Source: Paucidesulfovibrio gracilis DSM 16080
GTDB taxonomy: Bacteria > Desulfobacterota > Desulfovibrionia > Desulfovibrionales > Desulfovibrionaceae
Assembly: GCF_900167125.1 (NCBI RefSeq)
Contig: NZ_FUYC01000011.1
Span: 1-64,000 of the forward strand
DNA length: 64,000 bases
Reading direction: 5' to 3'
Below are positions 26,423 through 37,194 of the stretch, in pieces (positions within the stretch are counted from its first letter, which is position 1; each line of letters starts with the position of its first letter). Below the pieces are notes generated by a model that saw nothing but the letters and a program-made list of their open reading frames with translations, was not told the origin of the DNA and searched no databases. The position numbers and the translations under genes are program-made.

Positions 26423-26745
26423 GAACGGACCTCCCCGGACCGGGTTGCAGATGACGCCATGGCCGGAACATCCCGGCGCTGGGCCGTAACGAAATGTTTC
26501 GGTCCACAGTGGCGTATTCGGGACCATGCCGCAAACCCCGGCTGAAATCGTGCCGATTGCGTGACATTTTTTCCCGCAATATTCCGGGAAGATGCATAAG
26601 CAGAAAAGGAAAAACACGGCGGGATCGGATGTTCGTAGCCGGCTACGGACCACGAACCATTCACCAAAGAGGCATGCAGGGGAGGAGGGACAAAACCGGC
26701 GGCTCGCTGGTGCGATCCCGGAAAACAAAAACAGGATGCCCGAGA
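26423..26745. other. Intergenic region between cheR and the arsC pair
   Basis: A 323-base gene-free stretch. A 14-base perfect palindrome CGTAGCCGGCTACG lies at 26634-26647, flanked by GTTCG and CGAAC arms (26631-26657). It is about 210 bases upstream of the arsC pair and downstream of cheR. It is a possible operator for the arsenate genes, but it is not a classical ArsR box. Confidence 0.45.
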
Positions 26746-27615
26746 TCAGCCCAGGGCGGGTTCGGCCTGGCGCAAGCGATACAGAATCGCCTTGCCCAGC
26801 CGAAGCTGCTCGAAATCGTCGGAAAGGCCGTACACGCTCTCAGTGGAACCGAGCACCAGATGTCCCCGGGGACGCAACACGTCGCGGAACCGCGTTACAA
26901 TGGTGCGCTTGGTTTCCTGGTCGAAATAAATCAGTACGTTACGACAAAAGACCGTTTCAAAGCTGCCCAAATCGGAATAGTCGGCAAGCAGATTGAACTG
27001 CCGGAACTCCACCATCTGCTGCAACTCCGGGGCTGCCTTGAAGCGACCGGCCCGGGGGGTGAAGTATTTCCGAAAATTCTCCGGCAGACCGCGGGAAAGT
27101 TCGAATTCGGAATATTCCCCGGTGATGGCGCGGGCCAACGCCCGGGCGGAAATGTCCGTGGCCAGGATGGAAAAATCCTCGGCGCGCAGCCCGTTTCCAG
27201 GATTCCGTTCCAGATGTTCGCGGATGATCATGGCCAGGGTCAGCGGCTCCTGCCCCGTGGACGCGGCAGCGGACCAAATCCGCACGGGCCGCTTGTCTCC
27301 GCGCAACTGCCGCTTGATCACTGTTTTGCACAGTTCCGGAAGAATGTGCTCCCGAAAGGACTCAAAGGGGTGCTGGTCGCGGAAGAAGCTGGTTTCATTG
27401 GTAGTGATGGCGGAGATGATGTCGTTGCGCAGTTTGGACGTGCCGTCGCGCAGCAAGAACTCGTAGAATTCGCGCCAGGATTCCGCCCCGGTGGCGGCCA
27501 GGAGCGATCCCAACCGCTGGGTGATCAAATATTCTTTGGTATCCGGGATGTGCAACCCGCACAGCTCATAAATATAGCGGCGCAGGTCATTGAAATCATT
27601 GGCAGTCAACTCCAT
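26746..27615 (-). CDS. cheR: Chemotaxis protein methyltransferase
   Basis: A 289-residue CheR, which methylates glutamate residues on chemoreceptors using S-adenosylmethionine. It has an N-terminal helical domain, then TNETSFFRD (residues 72-80), the SAM motif SAAASTGQEP and the FCRNVLIYFD motif, as in the family. No C-terminal TPR or receptor-tethering extension is present. It stands apart from the CheA/MCP genes at 57-64 kb and from cheV nearby, so it could serve several chemosensory arrays. Confidence 0.93.
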   Translation of the reverse strand: MELTANDFNDLRRYIYELCGLHIPDTKEYLITQRLGSLLAATGAESWREFYEFLLRDGTSKLRNDIISAITTNETSFFRDQHPFESFREHILPELCKTVIKRQLRGDKRPVRIWSAAASTGQEPLTLAMIIREHLERNPGNGLRAEDFSILATDISARALARAITGEYSEFELSRGLPENFRKYFTPRAGRFKAAPELQQMVEFRQFNLLADYSDLGSFETVFCRNVLIYFDQETKRTIVTRFRDVLRPRGHLVLGSTESVYGLSDDFEQLRLGKAILYRLRQAEPALG

Positions 27616-27783
27616 TGGTCCCGGCCTCCCTTTGTTTTGATGTTCAACGAATCCCTCACGCGAACCGCTTCAGCAACGTGCAGCGCAAAGCGCGGCAATC
27701 ATCCGGGCCAACGCGCCGCAACACGGCGCAGGGGTCCGGCTCCATCCCCGCGGCAGGATGGAGGGACCATGCCGAGCGTTCTG

Positions 27784-28839
27784 CTAGGGCATGAGCGGGG
27801 CAGCCTGCAGTCCGGCGGCCGGTTCCAGCCCGAGCATCAGGTTGGCGTTGACCACGGCCTGCCCGGACGCTCCCCGGCACAGGTTGTCGATGGCGGCCAG
27901 AATGATCAGCCGATTGGTTCGGGAATCCAGCACCACGCCGATGTCGCAGAAATTCGTGCCGCGCACCCAGCGGGTTTCGGGCAGGGTTCCCTCAGGCAGC
28001 ACACGCACCCAGGGTTCACCGTGATATTGTTCACCATAGGCGGCGCGTACCGTCTCCAGATCCGTCCCCGGGCGCAGCCGGGTATAGATGGTGCTCAAAA
28101 TCCCCCGGTCGATGGGCAGCAAGTGCGTGTTAAAGGACACGGTCAGCGACGCCCCCGCCGCCTTGGACAATTCCTGTTCGATCTCCGGGGTGTGGCGGTG
28201 CGTTCCCAGGCCATAGGCGCGGAACGAGTCGTGCACCTCGCAAAACAGGGAGCCGACCTTGGCCTTGCGTCCCGCCCCCGAGGTGCCGGATTTGGAATCA
28301 ATGACGATCCCGTCCGTTTCCACCAATCCCCGGGCCAATACCGGGCAGAGACCGAGGATGGCCGACGTGGGGTAGCAGCCGGGGTTGGCCACCAGATCCG
28401 CTGAAACGATTTCCTCGCGGTACAGCTCGGGCAGGCCGTACACGGCCTCTTCCAGGCGGTGGGCGCGGGTGTGCTCCGTGGCGTACCACTGTTCATACAC
28501 GGCCTTGTCATTGATGCGGAAGTCCGCGGAGAGGTCCACGACCTTGACGTTTTCGCAGAGCAGGGCGTCGGCCATTTCCATGGCTGTCTTATGTGGCACG
28601 GCCAGAAAGACGAGTCGGCAGCGGGAGGCCAGTTCCCGGGGGCTGGGCAGGCTGATTTCCAGGGCGCCCGGTCCGGTGCCGCGCAGGAACGGATAGATAT
28701 CCTCCAGCCGCTTGCCCGCTTCCTTGCGGGACGTGACGCTGACGAGTTCCAGGCCGGGATGCCCGGCCAGAATCCGGGCCAATTCCATGCCCGTGTAGCC
28801 GGTGACGCCCACCAATCCCACGGGAATCCGATTGCTCAT
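27784..28839 (-). CDS. argC: N-acetyl-gamma-glutamyl-phosphate reductase
   Basis: A 351-residue NADPH-dependent enzyme of arginine synthesis. The N-terminal GVTGYTGMEL nucleotide-binding motif, the catalytic Cys155 in ANPGCYPTS and the downstream SGAGRKAK and GTHRHTPEI motifs identify it. Full length, type 1. Its downstream neighbour on the same strand is cheR, 168 bases away, and the DUF1844 gene lies 12 bases upstream, so argC and the DUF1844 gene probably share a transcript. No other arginine genes are seen. Confidence 0.96.
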   Translation of the reverse strand: MSNRIPVGLVGVTGYTGMELARILAGHPGLELVSVTSRKEAGKRLEDIYPFLRGTGPGALEISLPSPRELASRCRLVFLAVPHKTAMEMADALLCENVKVVDLSADFRINDKAVYEQWYATEHTRAHRLEEAVYGLPELYREEIVSADLVANPGCYPTSAILGLCPVLARGLVETDGIVIDSKSGTSGAGRKAKVGSLFCEVHDSFRAYGLGTHRHTPEIEQELSKAAGASLTVSFNTHLLPIDRGILSTIYTRLRPGTDLETVRAAYGEQYHGEPWVRVLPEGTLPETRWVRGTNFCDIGVVLDSRTNRLIILAAIDNLCRGASGQAVVNANLMLGLEPAAGLQAAPLMP

Positions 28840-28851
28840 TTCAATGCTCCG

Positions 28852-29142
28852 CTACTTGGACTTGTTCACGTATTTCATGCGCAGGTTATACAGCATTTCG
28901 CACAGGAGACGGCTTTCCTCGTCGGTCAGCCCCTGTTCGAACTTCTGTTGCAGCATGGCGATGATGTCGATGGTATGCTTGGCGATATGCGGCATGTATT
29001 CCGTCCGTCCGGTACCCGGGTCCTCGGTTTCCCCCAGGGCCACCAATGCCGAGGAGGACAACGACATCAAAAAGGTTTTGAAGTCCACTTCCGGCAAGGG
29101 CATGCCCTTTAAATAATCCTTGCACGTTTTTTCGTCGCTCAT
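28852..29142 (-). CDS. DUF1844 family protein
   Basis: A 96-residue protein, MSDEKTCKDY to KYVNKSK. The helical core (KTFLMSLSSSALVALGETEDP and IDIIAMLQQKFEQGLTDEE) matches DUF1844, a small family common in Deltaproteobacteria and of unknown function. The open frame reaches 29436, but only the part from 29142 is family-like. It lies immediately upstream of argC on the same strand, so the two are probably co-transcribed. Confidence 0.8.
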   Translation of the reverse strand: MSDEKTCKDYLKGMPLPEVDFKTFLMSLSSSALVALGETEDPGTGRTEYMPHIAKHTIDIIAMLQQKFEQGLTDEESRLLCEMLYNLRMKYVNKSK

Positions 29143-29317
29143 CCTGTCCTCCGGTGTCGGGGTTTGCGGGAGTGTAGCCAATCCCCCCCCGCGCATCAAG
29201 CCCGGAAAGTCGCATCGGAAAAGCGAATTTCCAATCGGTTTCAAGATGTTGCACCGCCCGTTCCAAACCCTCCAAATGAAAACCGCGCAAAGATAACGCA
29301 ACAAGCGTTGCCGGGCG

Positions 29318-29346
29318 TTGCCAGAAAATCCACGACAAGCTATACA
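29318..29346 (+). promoter_or_regulatory. Sigma-70-type promoter of cheV
   Basis: TTGCCA at -35 (29318-29323), a 17-base spacer and TATACA at -10 (29341-29346). It lies about 40 bases before the cheV start, which has a GAGAGGAG ribosome site. Good match to the housekeeping consensus. Confidence 0.6.
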
Positions 29347-29386
29347 GTGATGTAGAGGACCATCCCAGGCACGAGAGAGGAGCACT

Positions 29387-30379
29387 ATGGACAATACCAG
29401 GGACGCCCAGGGCATTTTGCTGGAAAGCGGCACCAACGAAGTTGAAATTTTGGAGTTTTTCCTTGGCGGGCAGAGCTATGGGATCAATGTTTCCAAAATT
29501 TTACAAATCATCTCCTTTGAGGAGGAGCGCTTCACCCGGACGCCCGACGCGGACCCGGCCATGCCCGGCGTGTTGCTCTGGCGCGAAAAAACCCTCCCGT
29601 TCATCGACCTCTACGCGGCCCTGAACGTACGCCACCGCGACGACGTGGAACGGCCCATCGCCCTGGTCACGGAATTCAACGACCTGACATGCAGTTTTCT
29701 CACCGATGGCGTGAACCGCATCCACCGCATCGGCTGGGACAAAATCGACCCGCTGGACGGGTATATGAACCAGTTCTCGTCGCACTTCACCGGGTCCGTG
29801 CATGTGGGCGACAAAGACGTGCTCCTGGTGGACTTTGAATACCTGGTGGCCAACTTCTTCCCGGAAACCAAGCTGGATTCGGACTCGCAAATGGCCCTGC
29901 CCGAGGAGGCCACCCCGGAAATGCGCTCGGGAAAACACGTGGTGCTTGCCGAGGATTCCCCGTTCATCCGGCACACCATCCTGACCATTCTCCAGCAATC
30001 CGGGTACACGGACGTCCAGCCCTTTGAAAACGGCCTTGCCGCCAGCGAGTACCTGAACGCCAAGAAAAAGCAGGCCGAGGAGCAAAACATCCCGGTAGGC
30101 GACATGGTGAACCTGATCATCACGGACATTGAAATGCCCCAGCTGGACGGTCTGACCCTCTGCCGACGCATCAAGGAAGATCCCTTCTACGGGCAGACCC
30201 CGGTGATCATCTTCAGTTCCCTGATCAATGAGCAAATGGCCGTGAAATGCCGCGAGGTGGGGGCCGATGCCTTCATCACCAAGCCCCGCATGGTGCAGCT
30301 GGTGGGGACGCTGGACAATCTGCTTTTTGAGCTGGCTCCCGCCGAAGACCAGGGGGAACCCCCGTCCGGCACCGCCTAG
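29387..30379 (+). CDS. cheV: Chemotaxis coupling protein CheV
   Basis: A 330-residue protein with an N-terminal CheW-like coupling domain (about residues 18-165) and a C-terminal receiver (about 183-320). The phosphoacceptor is D247 in LIITDIEMPQLDG, with an acidic pair near E189/D190 (LAEDSPF) and the conserved Lys in FITKPR. CheV links receptors to CheA and may buffer phosphate for adaptation. It is a single gene with its own sigma-70-type promoter, convergent with a radical SAM gene. Confidence 0.93.
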   Translation: MDNTRDAQGILLESGTNEVEILEFFLGGQSYGINVSKILQIISFEEERFTRTPDADPAMPGVLLWREKTLPFIDLYAALNVRHRDDVERPIALVTEFNDLTCSFLTDGVNRIHRIGWDKIDPLDGYMNQFSSHFTGSVHVGDKDVLLVDFEYLVANFFPETKLDSDSQMALPEEATPEMRSGKHVVLAEDSPFIRHTILTILQQSGYTDVQPFENGLAASEYLNAKKKQAEEQNIPVGDMVNLIITDIEMPQLDGLTLCRRIKEDPFYGQTPVIIFSSLINEQMAVKCREVGADAFITKPRMVQLVGTLDNLLFELAPAEDQGEPPSGTA

Positions 30380-30430
30380 CTAGACGTTGCAAAAACCAAC
30401 ACCGCCCGAAGACCGGCCGCCACCGGGCTG

Positions 30431-31339
30431 CTACGCTCCGCCGCCCTGGCGCAGTCCGAGCCGCTCCAGTTCGTCGTGGATCTCGTTGCGCAGGGTCTGC
30501 TTGTCCGCGGCCCAGGCCGGAGCAACCAGCTCCCCGGGCGCGGGATCGCCGTTGAGCCGGTGAATCACGATGTCGGGCCGAAGCAGCCCCAAAGCGCGGC
30601 ACACGCTCTGCACATAGGTCCGCTTATCCCACAATTCCAATCCGCCGCCTGCCAGCTCCCGTTCCAGGGGCGTGTTGCGGCAGACGTACAAATTGTGGAA
30701 CTTGACCCCGGCCACGGGCAGGGCGTCGAGGAACCGGACGCTGCGTAAAAAATCCTCCGGCCCTTCCCCGGGCAACCCACCGATGAGATGCGCGCAGACC
30801 TTCAGTCCGCGCTGTGCGGCCGCTTCAGCGGCTGCGGCAAAGCAGGCCGCATCATGCCCCCGGTTGATGCGTTGCAGGGTGTGGTCGTTGCTGCTCTGCA
30901 AGCCCAGATCCAGCCAGGTTTCCCCCTCCACCTGCGCCAGCAGATCCAACTTGGCCGCGTCCAGACAGTCCGGCCGTGTGCCGATGCACAGCCCCACCCG
31001 TCCGGGCAGATCGCGAATCTGGTCAAGACTGTTTTGCAGCTTCTCCAACGGTCCGTAGGTATTGGAAAAGGATTGCAGATACGCAAGAAAGAGCCGGGCC
31101 TTGTATCGCTTGCCCAGACGGGCGCGCCAATGTTCCCACTGGTCGGCCAGATCCATGCCCTGGGCCAGCAGCCCGGAACCGGACCCCCGGGCGTTGCAAA
31201 ACGTACAGCCCGTGCGGGAAAGCGTGCCGTCCCGGTTGGGACAAAAAAAGCCCGCGTCCAGCGGAATCTTTTGCACGCGTTCCCCGAATCGGGCGCGCAG
31301 ATACGCGGAAAGAGCGAGATACGGGGTATGCTGATTCAT
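30431..31339 (-). CDS. Radical SAM protein, YhcC / TIGR01212 family
   Basis: A 302-residue radical SAM protein. The cluster cysteines are C33, C45 and C48 (CPNRDG then TGCTFC), an atypical long spacing characteristic of the YhcC/TIGR01212 family. LIGGLPGEGPEDFL and GVKFHNLYVCRNTPLE are further family motifs. The substrate is not established for the family as far as I know. It is a single gene divergent from mreB. Confidence 0.88.
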   Translation of the reverse strand: MNQHTPYLALSAYLRARFGERVQKIPLDAGFFCPNRDGTLSRTGCTFCNARGSGSGLLAQGMDLADQWEHWRARLGKRYKARLFLAYLQSFSNTYGPLEKLQNSLDQIRDLPGRVGLCIGTRPDCLDAAKLDLLAQVEGETWLDLGLQSSNDHTLQRINRGHDAACFAAAAEAAAQRGLKVCAHLIGGLPGEGPEDFLRSVRFLDALPVAGVKFHNLYVCRNTPLERELAGGGLELWDKRTYVQSVCRALGLLRPDIVIHRLNGDPAPGELVAPAWAADKQTLRNEIHDELERLGLRQGGGA

Positions 31340-31386
31340 GGCGGTGAATGCGGCGGGCTGTTGCCCCCCAAGGTTTCTTCTGTTAG

Positions 31387-32514
<1,128 letters not shown>

Positions 32515-32517
32515 CCC

Positions 32518-33351
32518 GTGAGGCCGCGCCGGCTCGCCGTCATCGCCCTGGCCGGGTTGTTTCTCTACCTGGCCCTCTACACCTGGAACCTGCGGACCGG
32601 GCATCTTGACGCACTCACGTCAGTGACCGGACTGGAGGTAACGGGCTGGGCCTTGCAGCCGGGCCGCTGGATCGCGGACAAAACCTCCGACGCCTGGCAT
32701 CAGTATGCCTTTCTTGTGGGCGTGGAGAGGGAAAACGAACGCCTGCGCCAAGAGCTGGACCGCATCGCCCTGGAAAACGTCGCCCTGCGCGAACAGGCCG
32801 CGGCAACACGACGGTTGGAACGGCTGCTGCGCTTCCACCCCCCCAAAGGCTGGACCACGGAAGGCGTGCGCGTTGTGGCGCAACGAATGGGACCGGCCGC
32901 CGCCCTGGAAAGCATCCTGGTGGACAAAGGCATGTTCAGCGGCGTTGCCGACGACATGCCCCTGGTCACCACCCGGGGCGTGGTGGGCCGCGTCATGGAA
33001 AGCGGCGTTTCCATTTCGCAGGTGCTTCTGCTCACGGACGTGAACAGCGCCGTGGCCGTGGTGGGCCAGGAACACCGCACCAAGGGCGTGGCCTTCGGCC
33101 GCGGCCCGGGCAAGGAGCTGGCCATCCGGTATATGAACATCAACGCGGAACTGCAGCCCGGCGAACTGCTGGTCACCTCGGGCATGGACGGCATCTTCCC
33201 CAAAGGCCTGCCCGTGGCCGTGATCACCCGCGTGGACCGCTCCGAACTTTCCCTGTTCCTGGATGTCTCGGCCCGTCCGCTGGTGGATGTGCGCGAACTG
33301 GAAGAGGCGTTGCTCATGCGTCCGGCGGTCAAGGCCACCGGAGGGCATTGA
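32518..33351 (+). CDS. mreC: Rod-shape protein MreC
   Basis: A 277-residue bitopic protein. One membrane helix lies near the N-terminus (VIALAGLFLYLALY), followed by a coiled coil (about residues 70-105) and the periplasmic beta-barrel region (GVVGRVMESGVSISQVLLLTD, ELLVTSGMDGIFPKGLPV). The start is GTG, three bases after the mreB stop. It connects MreB to the PBP2/RodA synthases. It ends one base before mreD. Confidence 0.93.
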   Translation: MRPRRLAVIALAGLFLYLALYTWNLRTGHLDALTSVTGLEVTGWALQPGRWIADKTSDAWHQYAFLVGVERENERLRQELDRIALENVALREQAAATRRLERLLRFHPPKGWTTEGVRVVAQRMGPAAALESILVDKGMFSGVADDMPLVTTRGVVGRVMESGVSISQVLLLTDVNSAVAVVGQEHRTKGVAFGRGPGKELAIRYMNINAELQPGELLVTSGMDGIFPKGLPVAVITRVDRSELSLFLDVSARPLVDVRELEEALLMRPAVKATGGH

Positions 33352-33352
33352 G

Positions 33353-33823
33353 ATGCTCGGCCTGATCTGGTGGCTGCTCTACTGCCTGGTGGCGGTCTGG
33401 CTGCAATATTTTTTCCCTGGCCTGGATTTCATTGTTCCGGGCGTGGTGGTCAGCCTGCAGGAAGAAAACTGGTGGCGAAGCTCGGCCTGGCTGGTGGGCT
33501 TTGCCGTGCTGCTCCAGGACGGCATGGGTGGCCTCGGGTTCGGATACGGGCTGGCCTGGTACGGCCTGATCCTGCTTGTTTTTGAGCTGGGCCGCCGTTT
33601 CTTCGATCCACGCAGCGGCGCACTGGTCGGGGTGTTGGCCGTGTTTCTCGGCCTGCTGCACTTCAGCCTGACCTATTCCCTGACCCAGTTGGAAGGAATG
33701 GGCTTCACCTGGGAACACGCCCTCTGGGAATCCGTGGCCCAGGCCGCCTTGTTCCCGCCTCTTTGGTACATCATCCATAAAATTTTCCCGGAGCGATTGA
33801 AGGAAGATGAGCGGACTGCTTAG
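33353..33823 (+). CDS. mreD: Rod-shape protein MreD
   Basis: A 156-residue inner-membrane protein with about five hydrophobic helices and little conserved sequence, as is usual for MreD. The frame opens earlier (33263), but the ATG at 33353 lies one base after the mreC stop and begins directly with a membrane helix, so I choose it. It overlaps mrdA by 17 bases. Identification rests on membrane topology and its place between mreC and mrdA. Confidence 0.85.
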   Translation: MLGLIWWLLYCLVAVWLQYFFPGLDFIVPGVVVSLQEENWWRSSAWLVGFAVLLQDGMGGLGFGYGLAWYGLILLVFELGRRFFDPRSGALVGVLAVFLGLLHFSLTYSLTQLEGMGFTWEHALWESVAQAALFPPLWYIIHKIFPERLKEDERTA

Positions 33824-35609
33824 CCCCCAGGACAAGGAACCACCCCGTCACGGGCAATTGCTGCTGCAACTGCTTGTCCTGCTGCTGTTCGGCCTGTTCA
33901 CGCTCCGGTTCTGGTACCTTCAGGTGCATGAGGGCCGGGAGTTTGCCCGCAAGGCGCGGGCCAACCAGCTCCGCCAGGAACACGTCTACGCTCCGCGCGG
34001 ACTCATCCGGGCGCGAGACGGGGAGCTGCTGGCCACCAACGAACCCGCCTATGCCCTGGGCATCGTGCGCGAGGAATGCCAGGACGTGGAAGCCACTCTG
34101 GACATGGTCAGCCGCTGGCTGGACCTGGACCGGAAAAAGGTGGAGCGCGTCTACCTCCGCGGCCGGGGCAAGGTCAAACCATTCGAGCCGCTGATCATCA
34201 GCCAGGATTTGAGCTTTGAACAAGTGGCCGCTGTGGAGGCCAACAAACTCCGCTGGCCCGGGCTGGAAATCCTGGTCCGCTCCCGCCGCAACTATGCCTT
34301 TGGGGAACTGTTTTGCCATGTGCTCGGCTACGTGGCCGAGGCCAATGAAAACGAATTGGAAGCCGATCCCGGGCTTTCCCTGGGCGACCACGTGGGCAAG
34401 CTCGGGCTGGAACAGGTCTTGGAACCGCAGTTGCGCGGGGTCAAGGGCGTACGCGAATTCGAAGTGGACGTGACCGGCCGCCGCATGGCCGAGGTGAACA
34501 CCCAGCCCCCCGAGGCCGGGCAGGATGTGACCCTGTCCATCGACCTGGGTCTGCAGCAGCTCGTGCACGACGCCATGCAAGGCAAGGAAGGCGTGGTGGT
34601 GGTCATGGATTCCGACACCGGCCAGATCATGGCCCTGGTCAGTGCGCCCACTTTTGACGCGAACCATTTTACCGGCGGCATCAGTACCAAGGAATGGCGC
34701 GCCCTTTCCGATGACCCCATGCACCCCCTGCTCAACCGGGTCACACAGTCCGCCTACCCGCCGGGTTCGGTGTTCAAGCTGGTCATGGCCGGATGCGGCC
34801 TGCACGAAAACATGCTCAATCCCTCGGAAACGGTCTTTTGTCCCGGGTATCTGAAACTCGGCAGCCACACCTTTCGCTGCTGGCGACGCGGCGGACACGG
34901 CAACGTGAACCTGCGCCGCGCCCTGGTGGAGTCCTGCGACGTCTATTTTTACCGCCTGGGCATGAAGCTGGGCGTGGACCGCATCAGCAAATTCTCGTTT
35001 GCCGCGGGGTTTGGCAAGCCCACGGGCATTGACCTGCCCCATGAAAAGGGCGGCAACATCCCCACCCGGGAATGGAAGGAAAAAACCTTTGGCGAACGCT
35101 GGCAAAAAGGCGAGGATTTAAACTTTTCCATCGGCCAGGGCTATACGCTGGTCACCCCGCTTCAGGTGGCGCGCTACATTTCCGCCCTGATCAACGGCGG
35201 CAAGCTGCTCAAACCGCAACTGCTGGCCGACGCACCACCCGAGGTGCAAAGCGATGTCCCCCTGGACGAATATCAACGCATGCTGATCAAAAGCGCCATG
35301 GTGCATACCGTGGTGGACCCCTCCGGCACCTGCTGGCGCGCCCGCACGCCCGGCGTGACCGTGGGAGCCAAAACCGGCACGGCGCAGGTCACCCGGCTCA
35401 CGGACGAACTCAAGGCCATGAAGGATCATGAAATCCCCTACCGGCTGCGCGACCACGCCTGGATGGCCGGATTCGGCGAACGGGACGGGCGGCGCTACGC
35501 CGTGGTGGTCATGGTGGAGCATGGCCTGCACGGATCCTCGGGTGCCGGTCCGGTGGTCAAGGCCTGTCTGGATTACCTGTTTCCCCGCGCCAAGCGCGGA
35601 CATCGGTAG
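33807..35609 (+). CDS. mrdA: Penicillin-binding protein 2 (transpeptidase)
   Basis: A 600-residue class B penicillin-binding protein, the cross-linking enzyme of side-wall growth. One N-terminal membrane anchor (about residues 18-38), a pedestal domain, then the catalytic motifs: S321-V-F-K (active serine), S376-C-D and K522-T-G-T. The SxD second motif is the form normally seen in PBP2. It is cotranscribed with mreBCD and rodA; RodA is its glycan-polymerising partner. Confidence 0.95.
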   Translation: MSGLLSPQDKEPPRHGQLLLQLLVLLLFGLFTLRFWYLQVHEGREFARKARANQLRQEHVYAPRGLIRARDGELLATNEPAYALGIVREECQDVEATLDMVSRWLDLDRKKVERVYLRGRGKVKPFEPLIISQDLSFEQVAAVEANKLRWPGLEILVRSRRNYAFGELFCHVLGYVAEANENELEADPGLSLGDHVGKLGLEQVLEPQLRGVKGVREFEVDVTGRRMAEVNTQPPEAGQDVTLSIDLGLQQLVHDAMQGKEGVVVVMDSDTGQIMALVSAPTFDANHFTGGISTKEWRALSDDPMHPLLNRVTQSAYPPGSVFKLVMAGCGLHENMLNPSETVFCPGYLKLGSHTFRCWRRGGHGNVNLRRALVESCDVYFYRLGMKLGVDRISKFSFAAGFGKPTGIDLPHEKGGNIPTREWKEKTFGERWQKGEDLNFSIGQGYTLVTPLQVARYISALINGGKLLKPQLLADAPPEVQSDVPLDEYQRMLIKSAMVHTVVDPSGTCWRARTPGVTVGAKTGTAQVTRLTDELKAMKDHEIPYRLRDHAWMAGFGERDGRRYAVVVMVEHGLHGSSGAGPVVKACLDYLFPRAKRGHR

Positions 35610-35615
35610 GGTGCC

Positions 35616-36722
35616 ATGGAACGCAAGATGCTGCTCTCCATCAATTGGCCCCTTGTGGGCATCACGGCCGTACTCTTCTTCCTCGGCGTGCTGAACCTGT
35701 ACTCGGCCAGCGGATTCCGCATGGAAGAGGGGCTGAACGTAGATCCCTATTTTCAAAAACAACTCATCTGGGGACTCATGGGTCTGCCCTGCATGGCCGT
35801 GTTCATGCTCGTGGACTACCGGCATCTCAAAACCGCGGCCTGGCCTCTATTTTGGGTCACGGTGATCCTGCTGGTGTCGGTGTTCTTCGTGGGCAAGACC
35901 ATCTATGGGGCGCGCCGCTGGCTGGACCTGGGGTTCATGCACTTCCAACCCAGCGAACTGGCCAAGATCAGCGTGTTGGTCCTGGGGGCGCGTCTGCTCT
36001 CCCGGGATACGGGCAAATTGGATTTTCTGCCGCTGTTTCTGGTGCTGGGCATCTGTTCGCTGCCGGCCCTGCTCGTGGCCATGCAGCCGGACCTGGGTTC
36101 GGGCCTTTCCGTGCTGCTCATTCTCGGCGGCATGATTCTCTACCGCGGCCTTACCTCCCGGGTATTGCGCACGGCCGTGGTCGCCGTGCCTGCGCTGCTC
36201 CCCCTGGGCTGGTTTGCCCTGCATGACTATCAAAAACGGCGCATCATTTCCTTTCTGAACCCGGAGAGCGATCCCAAGGGCGCGGGCTACCACAAGCTCC
36301 AGTCGGAAATCGCCGTAGGCTCGGGCGAAATATGGGGCAAGGGCTTTTTGGGCGGCACCCAGAGCCATTACCGATTCCTGCCCGAAAAACACACGGACTT
36401 CGCTCTGGCCGTGTTTGCGGAAGAATGGGGGTTCGTTGGCAGCATGGCCCTGCTGACCCTGTTCTGCGCCTTCTTGTACCAAATTGCACAAGTGGCCCGT
36501 GAGGCCAAAGATCTTTTCGGCAGTTATCTTGCGGCAGGAGTGTTCTTCTATTTTTTCTGGCAAATCCTTATAAATATGGGTATGGTTCTTGGCGTCCTGC
36601 CGGTGGTGGGCATCCCCCTGCCATTCTTGAGTTATGGCGGCAGCGCTACCCTGGTGAACTTCAGTCTGGTGGGGCTTGTGCTCAATGTTTCCATGCGCAA
36701 GTTTTTGTTCAAACAGGTCTGA
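35616..36722 (+). CDS. rodA: Peptidoglycan glycosyltransferase RodA (SEDS family)
   Basis: A 368-residue polytopic membrane enzyme that polymerises lipid II with PBP2. Conserved SEDS segments are clear: RRWLDLGFMHFQPSELAKI, VAMQPDLGSGLS and GIPLPFLSYGGSA near the C-terminus. About ten helices. It begins 6 bases after the mrdA stop. The mrdA-rodA order with the mre genes is the classical elongasome arrangement. Confidence 0.96.
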   Translation: MERKMLLSINWPLVGITAVLFFLGVLNLYSASGFRMEEGLNVDPYFQKQLIWGLMGLPCMAVFMLVDYRHLKTAAWPLFWVTVILLVSVFFVGKTIYGARRWLDLGFMHFQPSELAKISVLVLGARLLSRDTGKLDFLPLFLVLGICSLPALLVAMQPDLGSGLSVLLILGGMILYRGLTSRVLRTAVVAVPALLPLGWFALHDYQKRRIISFLNPESDPKGAGYHKLQSEIAVGSGEIWGKGFLGGTQSHYRFLPEKHTDFALAVFAEEWGFVGSMALLTLFCAFLYQIAQVAREAKDLFGSYLAAGVFFYFFWQILINMGMVLGVLPVVGIPLPFLSYGGSATLVNFSLVGLVLNVSMRKFLFKQV

Positions 36723-36752
36723 CGCGACCGGTGGACGAGAGGAGGAAAAGCA

Positions 36753-37109
36753 ATGGCAAAGGACGAAATCAACGCCTTTCTTGGTGCGGGTACCAACTAT
36801 CACGGAAAACTGAACTTTCAAGGCTCTGTACGCATCGACGGCAGCTTCACCGGCGAGGTGGACTCCGACGGCACCCTGGTCATCGGCAAGGACGCGGTGG
36901 TGGAAGGCACCATCCGGGTCGGCCAGCTGGTGCTTTCCGGGCGGCTCACAGGGGAAGTGGAGGCGCGCCAGAAGGTCGCCTTGAAGAAAAGTGCCGATAT
37001 GAAAGGAGATATCCGCACGCCGGTGCTGATCATGGACGAAGGCGCTGTGCTGGAAGGCAAGCTGACCATGGGCTCGCAGGACGCCCTGCCCTCCGGCTCG
37101 GAGAGCTGA
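36753..37109 (+). CDS. Bactofilin
   Basis: A 118-residue bactofilin, a polymer-forming cytoskeletal protein built of a right-handed beta-helix. The core (FQGSVRIDGSFTGEVDSDGTLVIG, then LVLSGRLTGEVEARQKV) shows the repeating hydrophobic/glycine rungs of the family, with short disordered ends. A GAGAGGAGG ribosome site precedes the start. Its place after rodA suggests a link to cell shape or local wall synthesis. It is the last gene before the ATP synthase promoter region. Confidence 0.9.
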   Translation: MAKDEINAFLGAGTNYHGKLNFQGSVRIDGSFTGEVDSDGTLVIGKDAVVEGTIRVGQLVLSGRLTGEVEARQKVALKKSADMKGDIRTPVLIMDEGAVLEGKLTMGSQDALPSGSES

Positions 37110-37194
37110 CCCTCCCTGTTCCCTCCCAATAATTAAATCAATTATTTTCGGCTATTTGAGCCGTTCGACACCAAAGGCTTAACACAAAAAGCCT

